Counted from the stretch's first letter, positions 23,825 through 32,771 are shown. The stretch is 64,000 bases of DNA from Salinimicrobium xinjiangense DSM 19287 (GCF_000423585.1 NZ_AUIG01000011.1:106740-170739); one strand, 5' to 3'. Program-made: numbers and translations. The notes: generated by a model not told the origin, from the letters alone.

Positions 23825-25600
23825 TCAGTCGACAATCTCCATCTTCTTCAGCAAGAACGAGGCATTCATATTCTGGCATACCCCTTCTTTGAAGCGGTAG
23901 TCAAAATTCAATTCGTCGTTGATGATCTCGGCATCAAAATAGTAGTTCTTTACCTGCGGCAGTTCTTCTGCCACTTGACAGAGGCTCAAATCGTGGGTGG
24001 CGATGATCCCTGTAGAATTAGAACCTACCAGTTTTTCGATGAACTTTCGGGAGCCAATGGCCTTATCTGTGCTGTTGGTACCCTTGAGGATCTCGTCGAG
24101 AATGATAAAATATTTGTCGGTTTTTATCTCATCCACCACAAACTTCAGGCGTTTTAATTCCGAAAAGAAATAGGATTCATCATCTGTAAGAGAATCTGTG
24201 GTGCGCATGCTGGTAATGAGCTTGATTGGTGTGTAATGACAGTAGGTGGCGCAAACCGGCAGCCCAACATTTCCCATAAGGATCTGCAGACTTACGGTTC
24301 TCAAAAAGGTGCTTTTCCCTGCCATATTTGCACCGGTGATGATGAAGAACTGCTCTTTTTCAATAGAAAAGTCATTCGCCACTCTTTTCTCGGGATCAAG
24401 CAATGGATGTGCCAGCTGAGTGGCTTCAGATATATGAGAATCGTGGTGCAGTTCGGGAAAGACGTATGAAGGATGATTAAAGGCAAAATTTCCAAGGGAA
24501 TTATAGGCATCCAGGAACTCGATCGCCCGGAACCATTTTTGGACCACCTGCCCGTGCTCCTTTATCCACTTCTCGAGTTTCCGGGAATAGCGCAGATCCC
24601 ATAGCATAAAACCATTCCCAAGAACTCCGAAGATCATGTTATTCCGCTGATCAAGAGAATCTATGGCTTTGGAAAACTTCTTAAGAATGGCAGAGGCTTT
24701 TTGTTTTTCAGAAGCTATTTCTTCCTTGTTCCTTTTCAATAATTCAGAATGAAAGGTGGTGTTTTCTATAAGGGCAAGCAACTGGTGATACTGGTGAAAA
24801 GTATCCTGCACTTTACTTACGCTGGTCGATAAGAGATTTATTCGCTTCAGGAAAAATCCGGTAATGAGCAATCCGGCGAAGAACCAGAGAGCAAGCTCAA
24901 TTCCGCCAATGATATCCAGGAAAAAAGCGGTGATCACTACGCCTGAAATTGTTGAGAAAACAAGAGGCAACCACTTCATTAATCCCGGGACAAAGCTCTT
25001 GTAATTATTAAGCCATCCAGTAATAGTTGCGGTACGACTTTCGGTTTTAACTAATGTAGCCAGGGCAGAAAAATTCTGCCGCCAGTCGGCTTTTTCCGCG
25101 AGTTCCTTTATAGCTTCCTGCTTTTGATCAATATGAGCTATATCATTTGAAAGCAGCAGCTGCGCCAGTTTCTCCTTACCTTCGACTAAAGTGGAACGAT
25201 TGAGATACTGGAAAAATGAGGCTTTTCCGAAGAGATCGATATCCTGACTGTAAGGATGGAGAGGATCGGCAAATTCGTCACCCGTTGGCAGGCTGTGGAA
25301 ATTCCGCTTTAGTACTTCCAGTTCGGTCTCATTGATCTTTATCAGTTCCCTGAATTTATCCCGCTCATACCGTAGATCTGAATGACGGGAAACCAGGAAT
25401 ACAAAAATTGCGATTCCTATGAGCAGGGAAGCTACTATGGCCGTGACATTACCCCAGAAGGTATAAACAAGAAAAACGATAGCAAGAAAAACGAGAAACC
25501 TCAACAGGCTCGATACTCCCAGTTTGCGGGAGGCGGCATGAAGATGAGTACGGTATTTATCTATTTGGGCTTTATAAAAAGTAGCGGGTTCCTGCATCAT
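23825..25600 (-). CDS. membrane-anchored MutS-family ATPase
   Basis: The C-terminal half is a MutS ATPase domain: Walker A TGANMAGKST near residues 422-431, Walker B YFIILDEILKGTNSTDKAIG with Asp-Glu at 502-503, and the switch His in IIATHDLSL. The N-terminal half has no mismatch-recognition or connector domain. Instead it has four hydrophobic helices in two hairpins, near residues 32-70 and 215-252. Such membrane MutS-like proteins are known in Bacteroidota but their role is not. It is the last gene of a four-gene run (cyclase-like, DUF4260, YjbR-like, this) with gaps of 17 and 5 nt and one 4-nt overlap. Confidence 0.88.
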   Translation of the reverse strand: MMQEPATFYKAQIDKYRTHLHAASRKLGVSSLLRFLVFLAIVFLVYTFWGNVTAIVASLLIGIAIFVFLVSRHSDLRYERDKFRELIKINETELEVLKRNFHSLPTGDEFADPLHPYSQDIDLFGKASFFQYLNRSTLVEGKEKLAQLLLSNDIAHIDQKQEAIKELAEKADWRQNFSALATLVKTESRTATITGWLNNYKSFVPGLMKWLPLVFSTISGVVITAFFLDIIGGIELALWFFAGLLITGFFLKRINLLSTSVSKVQDTFHQYHQLLALIENTTFHSELLKRNKEEIASEKQKASAILKKFSKAIDSLDQRNNMIFGVLGNGFMLWDLRYSRKLEKWIKEHGQVVQKWFRAIEFLDAYNSLGNFAFNHPSYVFPELHHDSHISEATQLAHPLLDPEKRVANDFSIEKEQFFIITGANMAGKSTFLRTVSLQILMGNVGLPVCATYCHYTPIKLITSMRTTDSLTDDESYFFSELKRLKFVVDEIKTDKYFIILDEILKGTNSTDKAIGSRKFIEKLVGSNSTGIIATHDLSLCQVAEELPQVKNYYFDAEIINDELNFDYRFKEGVCQNMNASFLLKKMEIVD

Positions 25601-25605
25601 TGATT

Positions 25606-25962
25606 CTATAGGTTTTGTAATTCCTGCTGAAGTTTCCTTGTAAGACCTGAAACCACCAGCGTATAGGAATGATCTGTAAGCTCCCGGACCAGCTGTGGCG
25701 GAAGATGCTCAACCTGCAGGCTGTTCCAGTGCTTTTTGTTCATGTGATAGGCGCCTTCTATCTGGTCGGGATATTCCTCCCGTAAGACAATTGCTCTTTC
25801 GGGATCACATTTAAGGCTTACCTTGAATGGAACGCTTTCCAGAGCTGCAAGAGCAAACATTTTGCCCATTACTTTAAATACCAAAGCATCGGGACCAAAA
25901 GGCAATTCTTCGGTCACGCCTTGTTTTGCCAGACAATAATTTCTGAAGGCATCTATATTCAT
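25606..25962 (-). CDS. MmcQ/YjbR family protein
   Basis: The 118-residue protein starts MNIDAFRNYCLAKQGVTEEL, has the FKVMGKMFALAAL strand, and ends with LVVSGLTRKLQQEL. The CyaY-like/YjbR double-wing fold is inferred from these family motifs (PFGPDALVFKVMGKMF and HMNKKHWNSLQVE). Proteins of this family are thought to bind DNA but without proven function. It sits between DUF4260 and the MutS-like gene with very small gaps, consistent with one operon. Confidence 0.88.
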   Translation of the reverse strand: MNIDAFRNYCLAKQGVTEELPFGPDALVFKVMGKMFALAALESVPFKVSLKCDPERAIVLREEYPDQIEGAYHMNKKHWNSLQVEHLPPQLVRELTDHSYTLVVSGLTRKLQQELQNL

Positions 25963-25979
25963 TGCTCAAAGATAAGAAA

Positions 25980-26357
25980 TCAGGACAGCCGAACGTCTTC
26001 TTTCTCCGGCTTTCCTATGGGACCCAAATGTGTGTATTTGAAACCTTTCTCATATTTCAATCCATAGCCCAGCATGCGGTCGAAAGCGGCATGAGAAAAC
26101 AGTATAATTCCGACGAGCTGCAATGCCGGAATGAGAAAAAAGAATCCGGCAAGATAGATCAGGATAGCCACACCTTTATGATGGAAAAGGTTGTACAAAA
26201 ATGCGCCGGCTTTATTTCCAAAGGCGTAGCCTATCATCCCAAGGTCCGGAGCCAGGAACAGCACCAAAAACCACCACCATTCGTAAGGTAGAAATCCAAA
26301 GCCATAGATACCTAGCAGCAGCATGGCCAGTTCTTCCAGTTTTAAAGTCGTTTTCAT
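25980..26357 (-). CDS. DUF4260 membrane protein
   Basis: The 125-residue protein has helices near residues 8-20, 26-36, 63-78 and 80-90 and the family phrases LAPDLGMIGYAFGNKAGAFL and HAAFDRMLGYGLKYEKGFKY then THLG near the end. DUF4260 members are small bacterial membrane proteins of unknown function. The ATG overlaps the stop of the cyclase-like gene by 4 nt (ATGA type), so translation of both is probably coupled. Confidence 0.85.
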   Translation of the reverse strand: MKTTLKLEELAMLLLGIYGFGFLPYEWWWFLVLFLAPDLGMIGYAFGNKAGAFLYNLFHHKGVAILIYLAGFFFLIPALQLVGIILFSHAAFDRMLGYGLKYEKGFKYTHLGPIGKPEKEDVRLS

Positions 26358-27106
26358 AAGTCTTCAGGTTTATATAGCACTGGCTTTGATGGTGCAGCGT
26401 CGTTCTCAAATGAGGCCGGCTGCAGATTTAAAAAATAGAAGCCATCTTCAATTCGGGACGGCACGTAAACAAGTTCGGTGATTGTCGCTTCAAAGCGGGT
26501 ATGCTTTGGGTAATTCCAGAAGGCTTTATGGGCCAGAAGTTTGCCTCCGTCTTCTTCCCTGTCAATAGAGGGCAGGTCGATCAACAGGTGTTCGACTCCG
26601 CATTCCCGCAGGTAAACCGCTGTGTCTTCCTGCAGATATGGCCAGTTGGTATGAGAGTAATGTTTGCTGCGCTTGGCAATGCTGTTCGGCAGCGTGCGGA
26701 TAATAACCGCCTGCGCCTCTCCCTCTCTAAAATGGGATTTTAGCTGCTCCTTTGTGATCACCTCATCCTCACCCAACTTTACCGGCTCTACAGAAATTAG
26801 TTTAGCTGAAAAAAAGAAAGTCTTCAGGCTTTCATTGATGCCGTGAAATTCCGGAGTGATGTGTCCCACACTTTCGGTGTGGGTGGTATGTCCATGCGGA
26901 TTAAAATAAATGTTGTTGAAATTCACCGAGCCGCCTTTGCTTACCTTTCCAATCCAGCTCCCTTCCTTAACAGGTTCGATCCTTGGGGCCTTGAGATACC
27001 AAGCTACCGGATTCTTGTCGTCTCCTCTCAGGCTCAGGGAGATGTCCAGGGGTTTGGAGAAATCGATCTTGTAATTCTGATCTTTATACTGAATGCTGGC
27101 CTGCAT
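26354..27106 (-). CDS. cyclase family protein (kynurenine formamidase-like)
   Basis: Members of this family are metal-dependent amidohydrolases such as bacterial kynurenine formamidase and isatin hydrolase. The metal motif HxGTHxD is seen as NPHGHTTHTESVGH (residues about 69-82), a variant with Thr-Thr-His-Thr-Glu in place of Gly-Thr-His-x-Asp. The phrase DLPSIDREEDGGKLLAHKAFW near 176-196 is the second conserved block. The protein of 250 residues is cytosolic. The exact substrate cannot be called. It is the first gene of the run that ends with the MutS-like ATPase. Confidence 0.82.
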   Translation of the reverse strand: MQASIQYKDQNYKIDFSKPLDISLSLRGDDKNPVAWYLKAPRIEPVKEGSWIGKVSKGGSVNFNNIYFNPHGHTTHTESVGHITPEFHGINESLKTFFFSAKLISVEPVKLGEDEVITKEQLKSHFREGEAQAVIIRTLPNSIAKRSKHYSHTNWPYLQEDTAVYLRECGVEHLLIDLPSIDREEDGGKLLAHKAFWNYPKHTRFEATITELVYVPSRIEDGFYFLNLQPASFENDAAPSKPVLYKPEDL

Positions 27107-27512
27107 GAAATGAGTTTCTTTTTCTGATGGTAGACAGATGTAAAAATAGGAGCTTTTTTTGAACCTTTTGTTCAGATTAAACTTTGGAAAAGAATATTTC
27201 TTAGAAAGGGGAATTATTCTTTGGTAGTGTCCTTTTCCGAAGAATAGGCGGTAAAACTTCGAAATTCAGGAGCACCTTTTTCAGGTGCTCCGGCGAAGTT
27301 TTGTCCGCCGGTTTTTATGCCGCGAGAGCGGGATAAAAAATTCCTTGGAAAAGGCGTCTTTTTCTTTGCTTCGTTTAGCTCACGATTTTCTATTTTTTAA
27401 ATAGGAGTTCGTGAATCTTCGATTTCTTTTGGACGAGCAAAAGAAATGAAGGGCAAAGGTGAAAGGGCCAAACAGGTTTAACTTCAGCGGGCAAAGAGGT
27501 CAAATGGAAAAT
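27107..27512. repeat. 406-nt intergenic region with a long nested hairpin
   Basis: No gene is seen. Bases 27247-27309 fold into one nearly continuous hairpin: GGCGG, AAAACTTCG, GGAGCACC on the left pair with GGTGCTCC, CGAAGTTTT, CCGCC on the right. CCTTTTCC (27231-27238) and GGAAAAGG (27347-27354) can close an outer stem. A second inverted repeat, ATTTCTTTTG / CAAAAGAAAT, is at 27422-27447. The block may be a mobile palindromic element or a structured RNA. Confidence 0.7.
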
Positions 27513-28634
27513 TCACTCCTCCACCCAAAACAATTCCGCCGCAATACCATCACTAAGAAATTTGCCTTTTTTGGAAACCTGCAGCCGGCTGTCATTCCAT
27601 TCAAGCATGCCATCCTGAATTAATTTCGCTGCTTCCCGAAGCAGGTAATCCTTATATTTTATTCCAAAACTGCGTTCCACTTCATCGACGGCAATACCCC
27701 ACTTTGTTCGGAGGCGGGTCATGACAAGTTCATTGTATCGATCTGAAACCGAAAGCTTCTCAACCTCTGCGGGAATTTCCCCTTTTTGAAGCGCTTTTAT
27801 GTACAGCGTATTATTGCTGACGTTCCATTTGCGGTGAAAACCATCAAAAGAATGTGCGGAAGGTCCGATTCCTAAATAGGGTTTTCCAAACCAGTAGGCG
27901 GTGTTGTTGCGGGAAAAGTATCCGGGTTTGCCGAAGTTGGAGAATTCATAATTGTCAAAGCCGGCAGAAGCTAACTCTTCTATCATGATCTCGTACTGCT
28001 CTTTTGCCAGCTCCTCCTCTACCGGGGCGATCTTTCCTTTTTCGATCATGCTTTTCAATGCGGTCTTTGGTTCGACAGTTAAGGCATAACTGGAAATATG
28101 AGGCACTCCCAGCTCCAGTGCAATTTTGAGATTTTCTTTCCAGCGCTCATTGCTCATTCCCGGAATTCCGTAAATAAGATCAATGGAAATATTGTTGAAC
28201 TGCTGCTTAGCCAGCTTAATGGATTCAAGAGCTTCTTCTGCATTATGCGCCCTGTTCATCAGCTTCAGATCCTGTTCAAAAAATGACTGTACGCCTATGC
28301 TTAATCTGTTTACAGGAGAAGTCGCCAACATCTTGATCTTTTCTTCAGTAAGATCATCGGGATTGGCTTCGAGGGTGATCTCAGGAGTTTCGGCTATTTT
28401 GTAATTATTGAAAATTACTTCAAAAATCTGCTCCAATTCTTCCGCAGAAAGCAGCGACGGCGTCCCCCCACCAAAGTAGATGGTTTCGACCTCATCTTTA
28501 ATTTCATCCTTCCGCAGCAGCAATTCTTTACAAATCGCCTCCACCATCTCGGGCTTCTTCTTTACCGAAGTCGAGAAATGAAAGTCACAGTAGTGACAGG
28601 CTTGTTTGCAAAAAGGGATGTGTATATACATCAA
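27513..28634 (-). CDS. hemW: radical SAM family heme chaperone HemW
   Basis: The sequence opens MMYIHIPFCKQACHYCDFHF with Cys9, Cys13 and Cys16 holding the SAM-binding 4Fe-4S cluster. TIYFGGGTPSLL and LEANPDDLTEEKI and RLSIGVQSF are the SAM-domain motifs, and SAHSFDGFHRKWNV is the HemW substrate-domain block. The 373-residue length fits HemW rather than HemN: the extra HemN residues at the start are missing. HemW delivers heme to membrane respiratory enzymes, which suits an organism with a cbb3 oxidase. It follows ruvC and a small four-helix-bundle gene. Confidence 0.92.
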   Translation of the reverse strand: MMYIHIPFCKQACHYCDFHFSTSVKKKPEMVEAICKELLLRKDEIKDEVETIYFGGGTPSLLSAEELEQIFEVIFNNYKIAETPEITLEANPDDLTEEKIKMLATSPVNRLSIGVQSFFEQDLKLMNRAHNAEEALESIKLAKQQFNNISIDLIYGIPGMSNERWKENLKIALELGVPHISSYALTVEPKTALKSMIEKGKIAPVEEELAKEQYEIMIEELASAGFDNYEFSNFGKPGYFSRNNTAYWFGKPYLGIGPSAHSFDGFHRKWNVSNNTLYIKALQKGEIPAEVEKLSVSDRYNELVMTRLRTKWGIAVDEVERSFGIKYKDYLLREAAKLIQDGMLEWNDSRLQVSKKGKFLSDGIAAELFWVEE

Positions 28635-28704
28635 TTAGCAATGAGCAATTAACAGGGAACAGTTGACAATGAGCTATTAGCAATGACCAATTAATAGATA
28701 ACAA
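28635..28704. repeat. short degenerate repeats between hemW and the four-helix-bundle gene
   Basis: The words CAATTAGCAATGAGCAATTA, CAATGAGCTATTAGCAATGA and CAATTAATAGATAACAATTA follow each other. They form an irregular 7-10-nt pattern and mark the 3' edge of the inserted small gene. Confidence 0.5.
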
Positions 28705-29064
28705 TTATTTGTTCATTCTGGTTTTTTTCAGGATACTGTACATTATCCTGGAGAGCTCGTCTGCCTTACCAAACATCTCCTCGAATTCTTTACGACCAAT
28801 GTAGTCGGTAGCTTCAAATAACCGAAGCCAGAAATTAGTTTCTAAACTTTCCTTATAGGCAATAGATACTTTGGAAGAAAAATCTGCAGTTGAAATTGCG
28901 CCATTGGCCTCAGCAACATTCGCACCTATGGAAGTTCCAGACCTTAGAAACTGTTTGGGCAGCACATATTCTTTTTCTTCCTTAATGATCTTTTTGTAAA
29001 GCTTCACCGTTTTTACCGCAAAATCAAAAGACTTTTCATCCAGAACGTTTTCTTTTCTTTCCAT
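28705..29064 (-). CDS. four helix bundle protein (S23/IVP-like)
   Basis: The 119-residue protein has the four-helix-bundle family pattern: FAVKTVKLYKKIIKEEKEYV, LPKQFLRSGTSIGANVAEAN (the LxRSxxSIxxNxAE signature), SKVSIAYKESLETNFWLRLF and a last helix ending YSILKKTR. Relatives are coded inside 23S rRNA intervening sequences, but many, like this one, stand free in Bacteroidota genomes. Function is unknown. The gene lies between ruvC and hemW and has simple repeats on both sides, which suggests insertion as a unit. Confidence 0.9.
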   Translation of the reverse strand: MERKENVLDEKSFDFAVKTVKLYKKIIKEEKEYVLPKQFLRSGTSIGANVAEANGAISTADFSSKVSIAYKESLETNFWLRLFEATDYIGRKEFEEMFGKADELSRIMYSILKKTRMNK

Positions 29065-29096
29065 AGCTAAGAATTGATTAATTACTATTTATCAGA

Positions 29097-29133
29097 CATT
29101 GTTTATTGATCATTGTTTATTGATCATTGTTTA
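29097..29133. repeat. tandem 14-nt repeat
   Basis: CATTGTTTATTGAT occurs twice in full and then as CATTGTTTATT. The reverse complement word (CAATGATCAATAAACAA) occurs once at 4086-4102. Confidence 0.8.
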
Positions 29134-29682
29134 TTTGGTTTTCCCCGGATTTTGCTTAACAAATGCTTCCCAGCCGGTGTAGCTTTTCCCGATCTCCACC
29201 TTTCCGGAGTTGTAGAAGTGGCAAACCGCAGCTGCGAGTCCGTCGGTGGCGTCGAGATTTTTTGGAAGGGTTTTTAGGGCGAGTAGACTTTTTAGCATTC
29301 CCGCGACCTGTTCCTTGCTGGCGTTTCCGTTTCCGGTGATGGCCATTTTTATCTTTTTCGGGGAATATTCTGTTACCGGCACCTGCCGACTTAATCCAGC
29401 GGCCATAGCTACTCCCTGTGCCCGACCTAACTTCAGCATGGATTGCACGTTCTTTCCGAAGAAAGGCGCTTCAATTGCTATTTCATCGGGATGCCAGGTG
29501 TCTATTAGCTCCACAGTACGTTCAAAAATAAGTTTGAGCTTTATGTATGGATCGTCATATTTTTGAAGGTGCAGCTCGTTGAGTTGCAGGAAAGACATTT
29601 TGCGGTTCTCAACCTTGATGAGTCCAAAGCCCATAATGGTGGTTCCGGGGTCAATGCCTAAAATGATTTTTTCGCTATTCAA
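29131..29682 (-). CDS. ruvC: crossover junction endodeoxyribonuclease RuvC
   Basis: RuvC cuts Holliday junctions together with RuvAB. The catalytic acidic residues are visible: Asp11 in ILGIDPGT, Glu71 in IAIEAPFFGKNVQSMLKLG, Asp144 and Asp147 in KNLDATDGLAAAVCH. Length 183 is normal for the family, with a short basic C-terminal extension. The gene is followed by the four-helix-bundle gene and hemW on the same strand. The 29756 gene diverges from it, with about 70 nt between them. Confidence 0.95.
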   Translation of the reverse strand: MNSEKIILGIDPGTTIMGFGLIKVENRKMSFLQLNELHLQKYDDPYIKLKLIFERTVELIDTWHPDEIAIEAPFFGKNVQSMLKLGRAQGVAMAAGLSRQVPVTEYSPKKIKMAITGNGNASKEQVAGMLKSLLALKTLPKNLDATDGLAAAVCHFYNSGKVEIGKSYTGWEAFVKQNPGKTK

Positions 29683-29755
29683 AAGCTTCGTAATATTGCA
29701 GGTTCAAACCTGCCGGTGAAATAATGCCGGAAAGTTCCGGTTCTTAAATAAATTC

Positions 29756-30721
29756 ATGCGGATTACCTCGCACAAAGCTAATCAATTCTTCTCACTTCTG
29801 CTCAAGATCCTGGTGGTATTGGCCGCAGTATCATTTATCTGGTACAAGGTGACCAATGATGAGACTATGGACTTTGATCGTTTTGTGGATATTCTCCACC
29901 GCTACAGGATCTTTTCCTTTACCAATATTGCTGTACTGGTGCTTTTAACCATTTTTAACTGGTATTTTGAGATCCTGAAATGGCAGACCTTAAGCAGCCA
30001 CGTGAGGGAGAATTCTTTTAAAGCAGCTATGCGGGAGAGTCTTGCTTCCTTTACAGCTGCCATTTTCACTCCCAGCCGCATTGGGGAATATGGCGCAAAA
30101 TGTCTCTATTACACGAGGGCGGCATGGAGAAAGATCGTCTTTCTCAATTTCCTTGGAAATACAGCACAATTATTTGCTACCTATTTCTTTGGAATTGCGG
30201 GCCTGCTGTTTCTCATTACCAGCCTGGACCTCGCTTTACCGGCGTTTAACATTCTCCTGGTGACAGGTCTTTTATTCGCTCCCTTTATCTTATATGTGGT
30301 GATGAAGAAATTCAAAATCCGCATTAAAGGCTATTCGATCAAACGTCTCGAGGAATCCTTTCACAAGGTGTCTGAAAAAATAAGATGGAAAACCATCATT
30401 TTTGCCAGTATCAGATTTTTGATCTTTACTCATCAATTCTATTTTTTACTGGTACAATTTCAGGTCAACGTATGCTATCCTTTGCTTATAGCAGCTGTTT
30501 TCAGCACCTACATACTTGCTTCTATCATCCCTACCATGATCATTTTTGATGCCTTTATCAAAGGTGGATTTGCCGTTTGGATCTTTGGATTATTACAGGT
30601 TCCGCAAATTATTGTCTTAAGCATCGTACTTACCGTATGGATCCTGAATTTTGGCCTGCCGGGTCTTGCCGGAAGTTTTTATGTGCTGAAATATAAAAAG
30701 GCCAAACACGCTATCGCATGA
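29756..30721 (+). CDS. flippase-like lysylphosphatidylglycerol synthase TM-domain protein
   Basis: The protein of 321 residues has about eight helices and belongs by pattern to the LPG_synthase_TM (UPF0104) group: NWYFEILKWQTLSSHV near residues 62-77, FTAAIFTPSRIGEYGAKCLY near 99-118, and a late IIPTMIIFDAFIKGGFAVWI stretch. It lacks the soluble aminoacyl-transfer domain of MprF. Members are taken as lipid or glycan flippase-like proteins, mostly without direct proof. Its stop overlaps the start of the following glycosyltransferase by 4 nt (ATGA), so the two probably act in one glycolipid pathway. Confidence 0.8.
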   Translation: MRITSHKANQFFSLLLKILVVLAAVSFIWYKVTNDETMDFDRFVDILHRYRIFSFTNIAVLVLLTIFNWYFEILKWQTLSSHVRENSFKAAMRESLASFTAAIFTPSRIGEYGAKCLYYTRAAWRKIVFLNFLGNTAQLFATYFFGIAGLLFLITSLDLALPAFNILLVTGLLFAPFILYVVMKKFKIRIKGYSIKRLEESFHKVSEKIRWKTIIFASIRFLIFTHQFYFLLVQFQVNVCYPLLIAAVFSTYILASIIPTMIIFDAFIKGGFAVWIFGLLQVPQIIVLSIVLTVWILNFGLPGLAGSFYVLKYKKAKHAIA

Positions 30722-31851
30722 TCGCAGCAGCTGTAATAATCTCACTGCTGTATGTTTTCACAATGCTCTTTCTGCTTTACGGCTTTTCTAATCTTTCTCA
30801 CTTCTGCGGAAAAAATATGGCTTCAGAATGTACTTTTTCGATCATTATTCCGCTGCGGAATGAAGCTGAAAATCTGCCTTCCCTTTTTGAATCCCTGCTG
30901 AAGCTGAAGTATCCTGAAGAGCAGTTCGAGATCCTCCTGATAAATGATTCTTCAACAGATGCTTCGGAAGCTCTTTGTGAAGAATTCCGGCGGAAGTATC
31001 CGGAGCTTAACATTCAGCTGCTTCAGAATATTCGCAAATCGGGAAGTCCGAAAAAAGATGCCATATTGACTGCAATTGAAGTCGCGACTAAAGATTTTAT
31101 CCTTACCACAGATGCTGATTGTGTGGTGCCGGAGAAATGGCTGAGAGAATTTGATGCAATCATCCGGGAAAAGGAACTGCAGGTAGTTGCGGGTCCTGTG
31201 ATGCTGAAGAACGGGGTGCCAAAAATGGCATTTTTGAGGAGCTTTGAGGAAATGGATATGTTAAGTTTGCAGGCCGCAACTATTGGAAGTTTTGGGCTGG
31301 GTATTCCCCTGCTCTGTAATGGTGCAAACTTCTGTTACTCAAAAAAAGCCTTTTTTGAGGTAAATGGATTTGAAGGCAATGACCAAATTGGAAGTGGAGA
31401 TGATATATTTCTATTAGAAAAATATCAAAAAAGAGGCTTGAAAACCGCATTTCTAAAATCGGCTGAAGCTATAGTGCTTACAAAACCGGCTTCTTCCTGG
31501 AAACAACTGTTCTCTCAGCGTGTAAGATGGGCAGCTAAAACCTCCCGATACAAAAATCCTTTTGCCAAAGCATTAGGAGTACTGGTCTTTGGAATGAATT
31601 TCATGCTGCTGATTGTATTTGCCGGAGTTCTTTCCGGCCTTTCGCCTTTATCACTGCTGCTAGTTGTTTTCCTTGCAAAATTCAATGTTGATTTTTTCCT
31701 TATCTACAACACTGCCAAATTTTATGGCAGGAAAAGCAGCGTGAAAAGTTATTTTTTGAGCAGTATTTTTTATCCTTTTTTTAGCAGCAGCGTTGCTATG
31801 TTCTCTTTATTTTCGGGATATGAATGGAAAGGCCGCAGATTTAAAAAATAG
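30718..31851 (+). CDS. family 2 glycosyltransferase, membrane bound
   Basis: An N-terminal helix (residues 3-22) leads into a GT-A domain: SIIIPLRNEAENLPSLFESL, LLINDSSTDASEA and the DxD metal site in LTTDADCVVPEKW. NGFEGNDQIGSGDDIFLLEK is the acceptor/ED block and FSQRVRWAAKTSRY matches the (Q/R)xxRW motif of processive and lipid-using GT2 enzymes. Two or three C-terminal helices follow (about 290-365). It likely moves sugars to a lipid carrier at the inner membrane. It is translationally coupled with the upstream flippase-like gene. Confidence 0.9.
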   Translation: MIAAAVIISLLYVFTMLFLLYGFSNLSHFCGKNMASECTFSIIIPLRNEAENLPSLFESLLKLKYPEEQFEILLINDSSTDASEALCEEFRRKYPELNIQLLQNIRKSGSPKKDAILTAIEVATKDFILTTDADCVVPEKWLREFDAIIREKELQVVAGPVMLKNGVPKMAFLRSFEEMDMLSLQAATIGSFGLGIPLLCNGANFCYSKKAFFEVNGFEGNDQIGSGDDIFLLEKYQKRGLKTAFLKSAEAIVLTKPASSWKQLFSQRVRWAAKTSRYKNPFAKALGVLVFGMNFMLLIVFAGVLSGLSPLSLLLVVFLAKFNVDFFLIYNTAKFYGRKSSVKSYFLSSIFYPFFSSSVAMFSLFSGYEWKGRRFKK

Positions 31852-31872
31852 ATTGCGGCCAAATATTTTTAC

Positions 31873-31880
31873 TACCTTTA
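31873..31880 (+). promoter_or_regulatory. -7 promoter box before the 31899 gene
   Basis: TACCTTTA, 18 nt before the ATG at 31899. Confidence 0.5.
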
Positions 31881-31898
31881 ATTTCCTGAGTCTAAAAA

Positions 31899-32771
31899 AT
31901 GCAGCAAATTAAGATCATTTTCACCGGCTTCCTCCTTTGTATGGCAATCCCTCTTGCTGCACAGGAAACCTTTATAATCGATAAAGACACCCTGGAATTG
32001 CGCAAGGAAGTGAAGGGAACTTTGAGTTTATACTGGACAGAAGAAGCTCATCGCTACAGGTATTTTGTGCAAAAAGGCGATCGGATGGTAGAGCTGCGGA
32101 ACACTGACGGAAACCAGGAATATAAGGAGCAGTTGGCAAAACTAACGGCAGATGCCGATATAAAGACCCGGGATGTGCAGTTTGTGCTGTATAGTCTTAA
32201 ACATTTTACCAATACTTATAATTCTCTTATTGAAGACGAATATTCCTTCAATGAGGCCACAGAGAATATCCAACAAAGAATCGGTCTGTTCACAGGTCTT
32301 ACCAACAATATTTACACAGAGAACCCGAAGAATATCCTGGCTCCGGTTGTAGGCCTGGAATATGAATTCTACGATCCTAATCTCGCACCCCGGCACTCGG
32401 CCTTTCTCCAATTGCGCCAGTCTTTTAAACAGGATGATTATCGTTACAGTTCCACTGCCCTTTCTCTCAACTACAGGTTTAAAGCACTCTATTTCAGCAA
32501 TTTTGATCTGCATATTGATACCCGTCTTGCCACGCTTTATTATTCAGAAGACAGCATCTCTATTACCAATGACAGCGGTGAGGTAATCGCAGTAAAGGAG
32601 GAAAGCGGATTTTCCTTTACCGCACCGTTGAGTTTTGGGATTGGCACCGATATTCAGGTGACCACAAATAGTTACATAACCGTGGGGTATAATGACATTT
32701 TTGCCGTTGTTTGGGAGAGCAACGGGAATTTCCCGATAGATTTTACAATTGGGTATAAGTATAATTTGTAG
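31899..32771 (+). CDS. exported protein, probable outer-membrane barrel, 290 aa
   Basis: Residues 1-22 are a signal peptide ending MAIPLAAQ. Residues 23-130 form an N-terminal polar domain with charged helices, and residues about 140-290 show alternating strands ending in VGYNDIFAVVW and a closing aromatic run FTIGYKYNL, the shape of a small outer-membrane barrel. No named family was recognised. It has its own promoter-like box and is not clearly co-transcribed with the glycosyltransferase 47 nt upstream. Confidence 0.65.
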   Translation: MQQIKIIFTGFLLCMAIPLAAQETFIIDKDTLELRKEVKGTLSLYWTEEAHRYRYFVQKGDRMVELRNTDGNQEYKEQLAKLTADADIKTRDVQFVLYSLKHFTNTYNSLIEDEYSFNEATENIQQRIGLFTGLTNNIYTENPKNILAPVVGLEYEFYDPNLAPRHSAFLQLRQSFKQDDYRYSSTALSLNYRFKALYFSNFDLHIDTRLATLYYSEDSISITNDSGEVIAVKEESGFSFTAPLSFGIGTDIQVTTNSYITVGYNDIFAVVWESNGNFPIDFTIGYKYNL

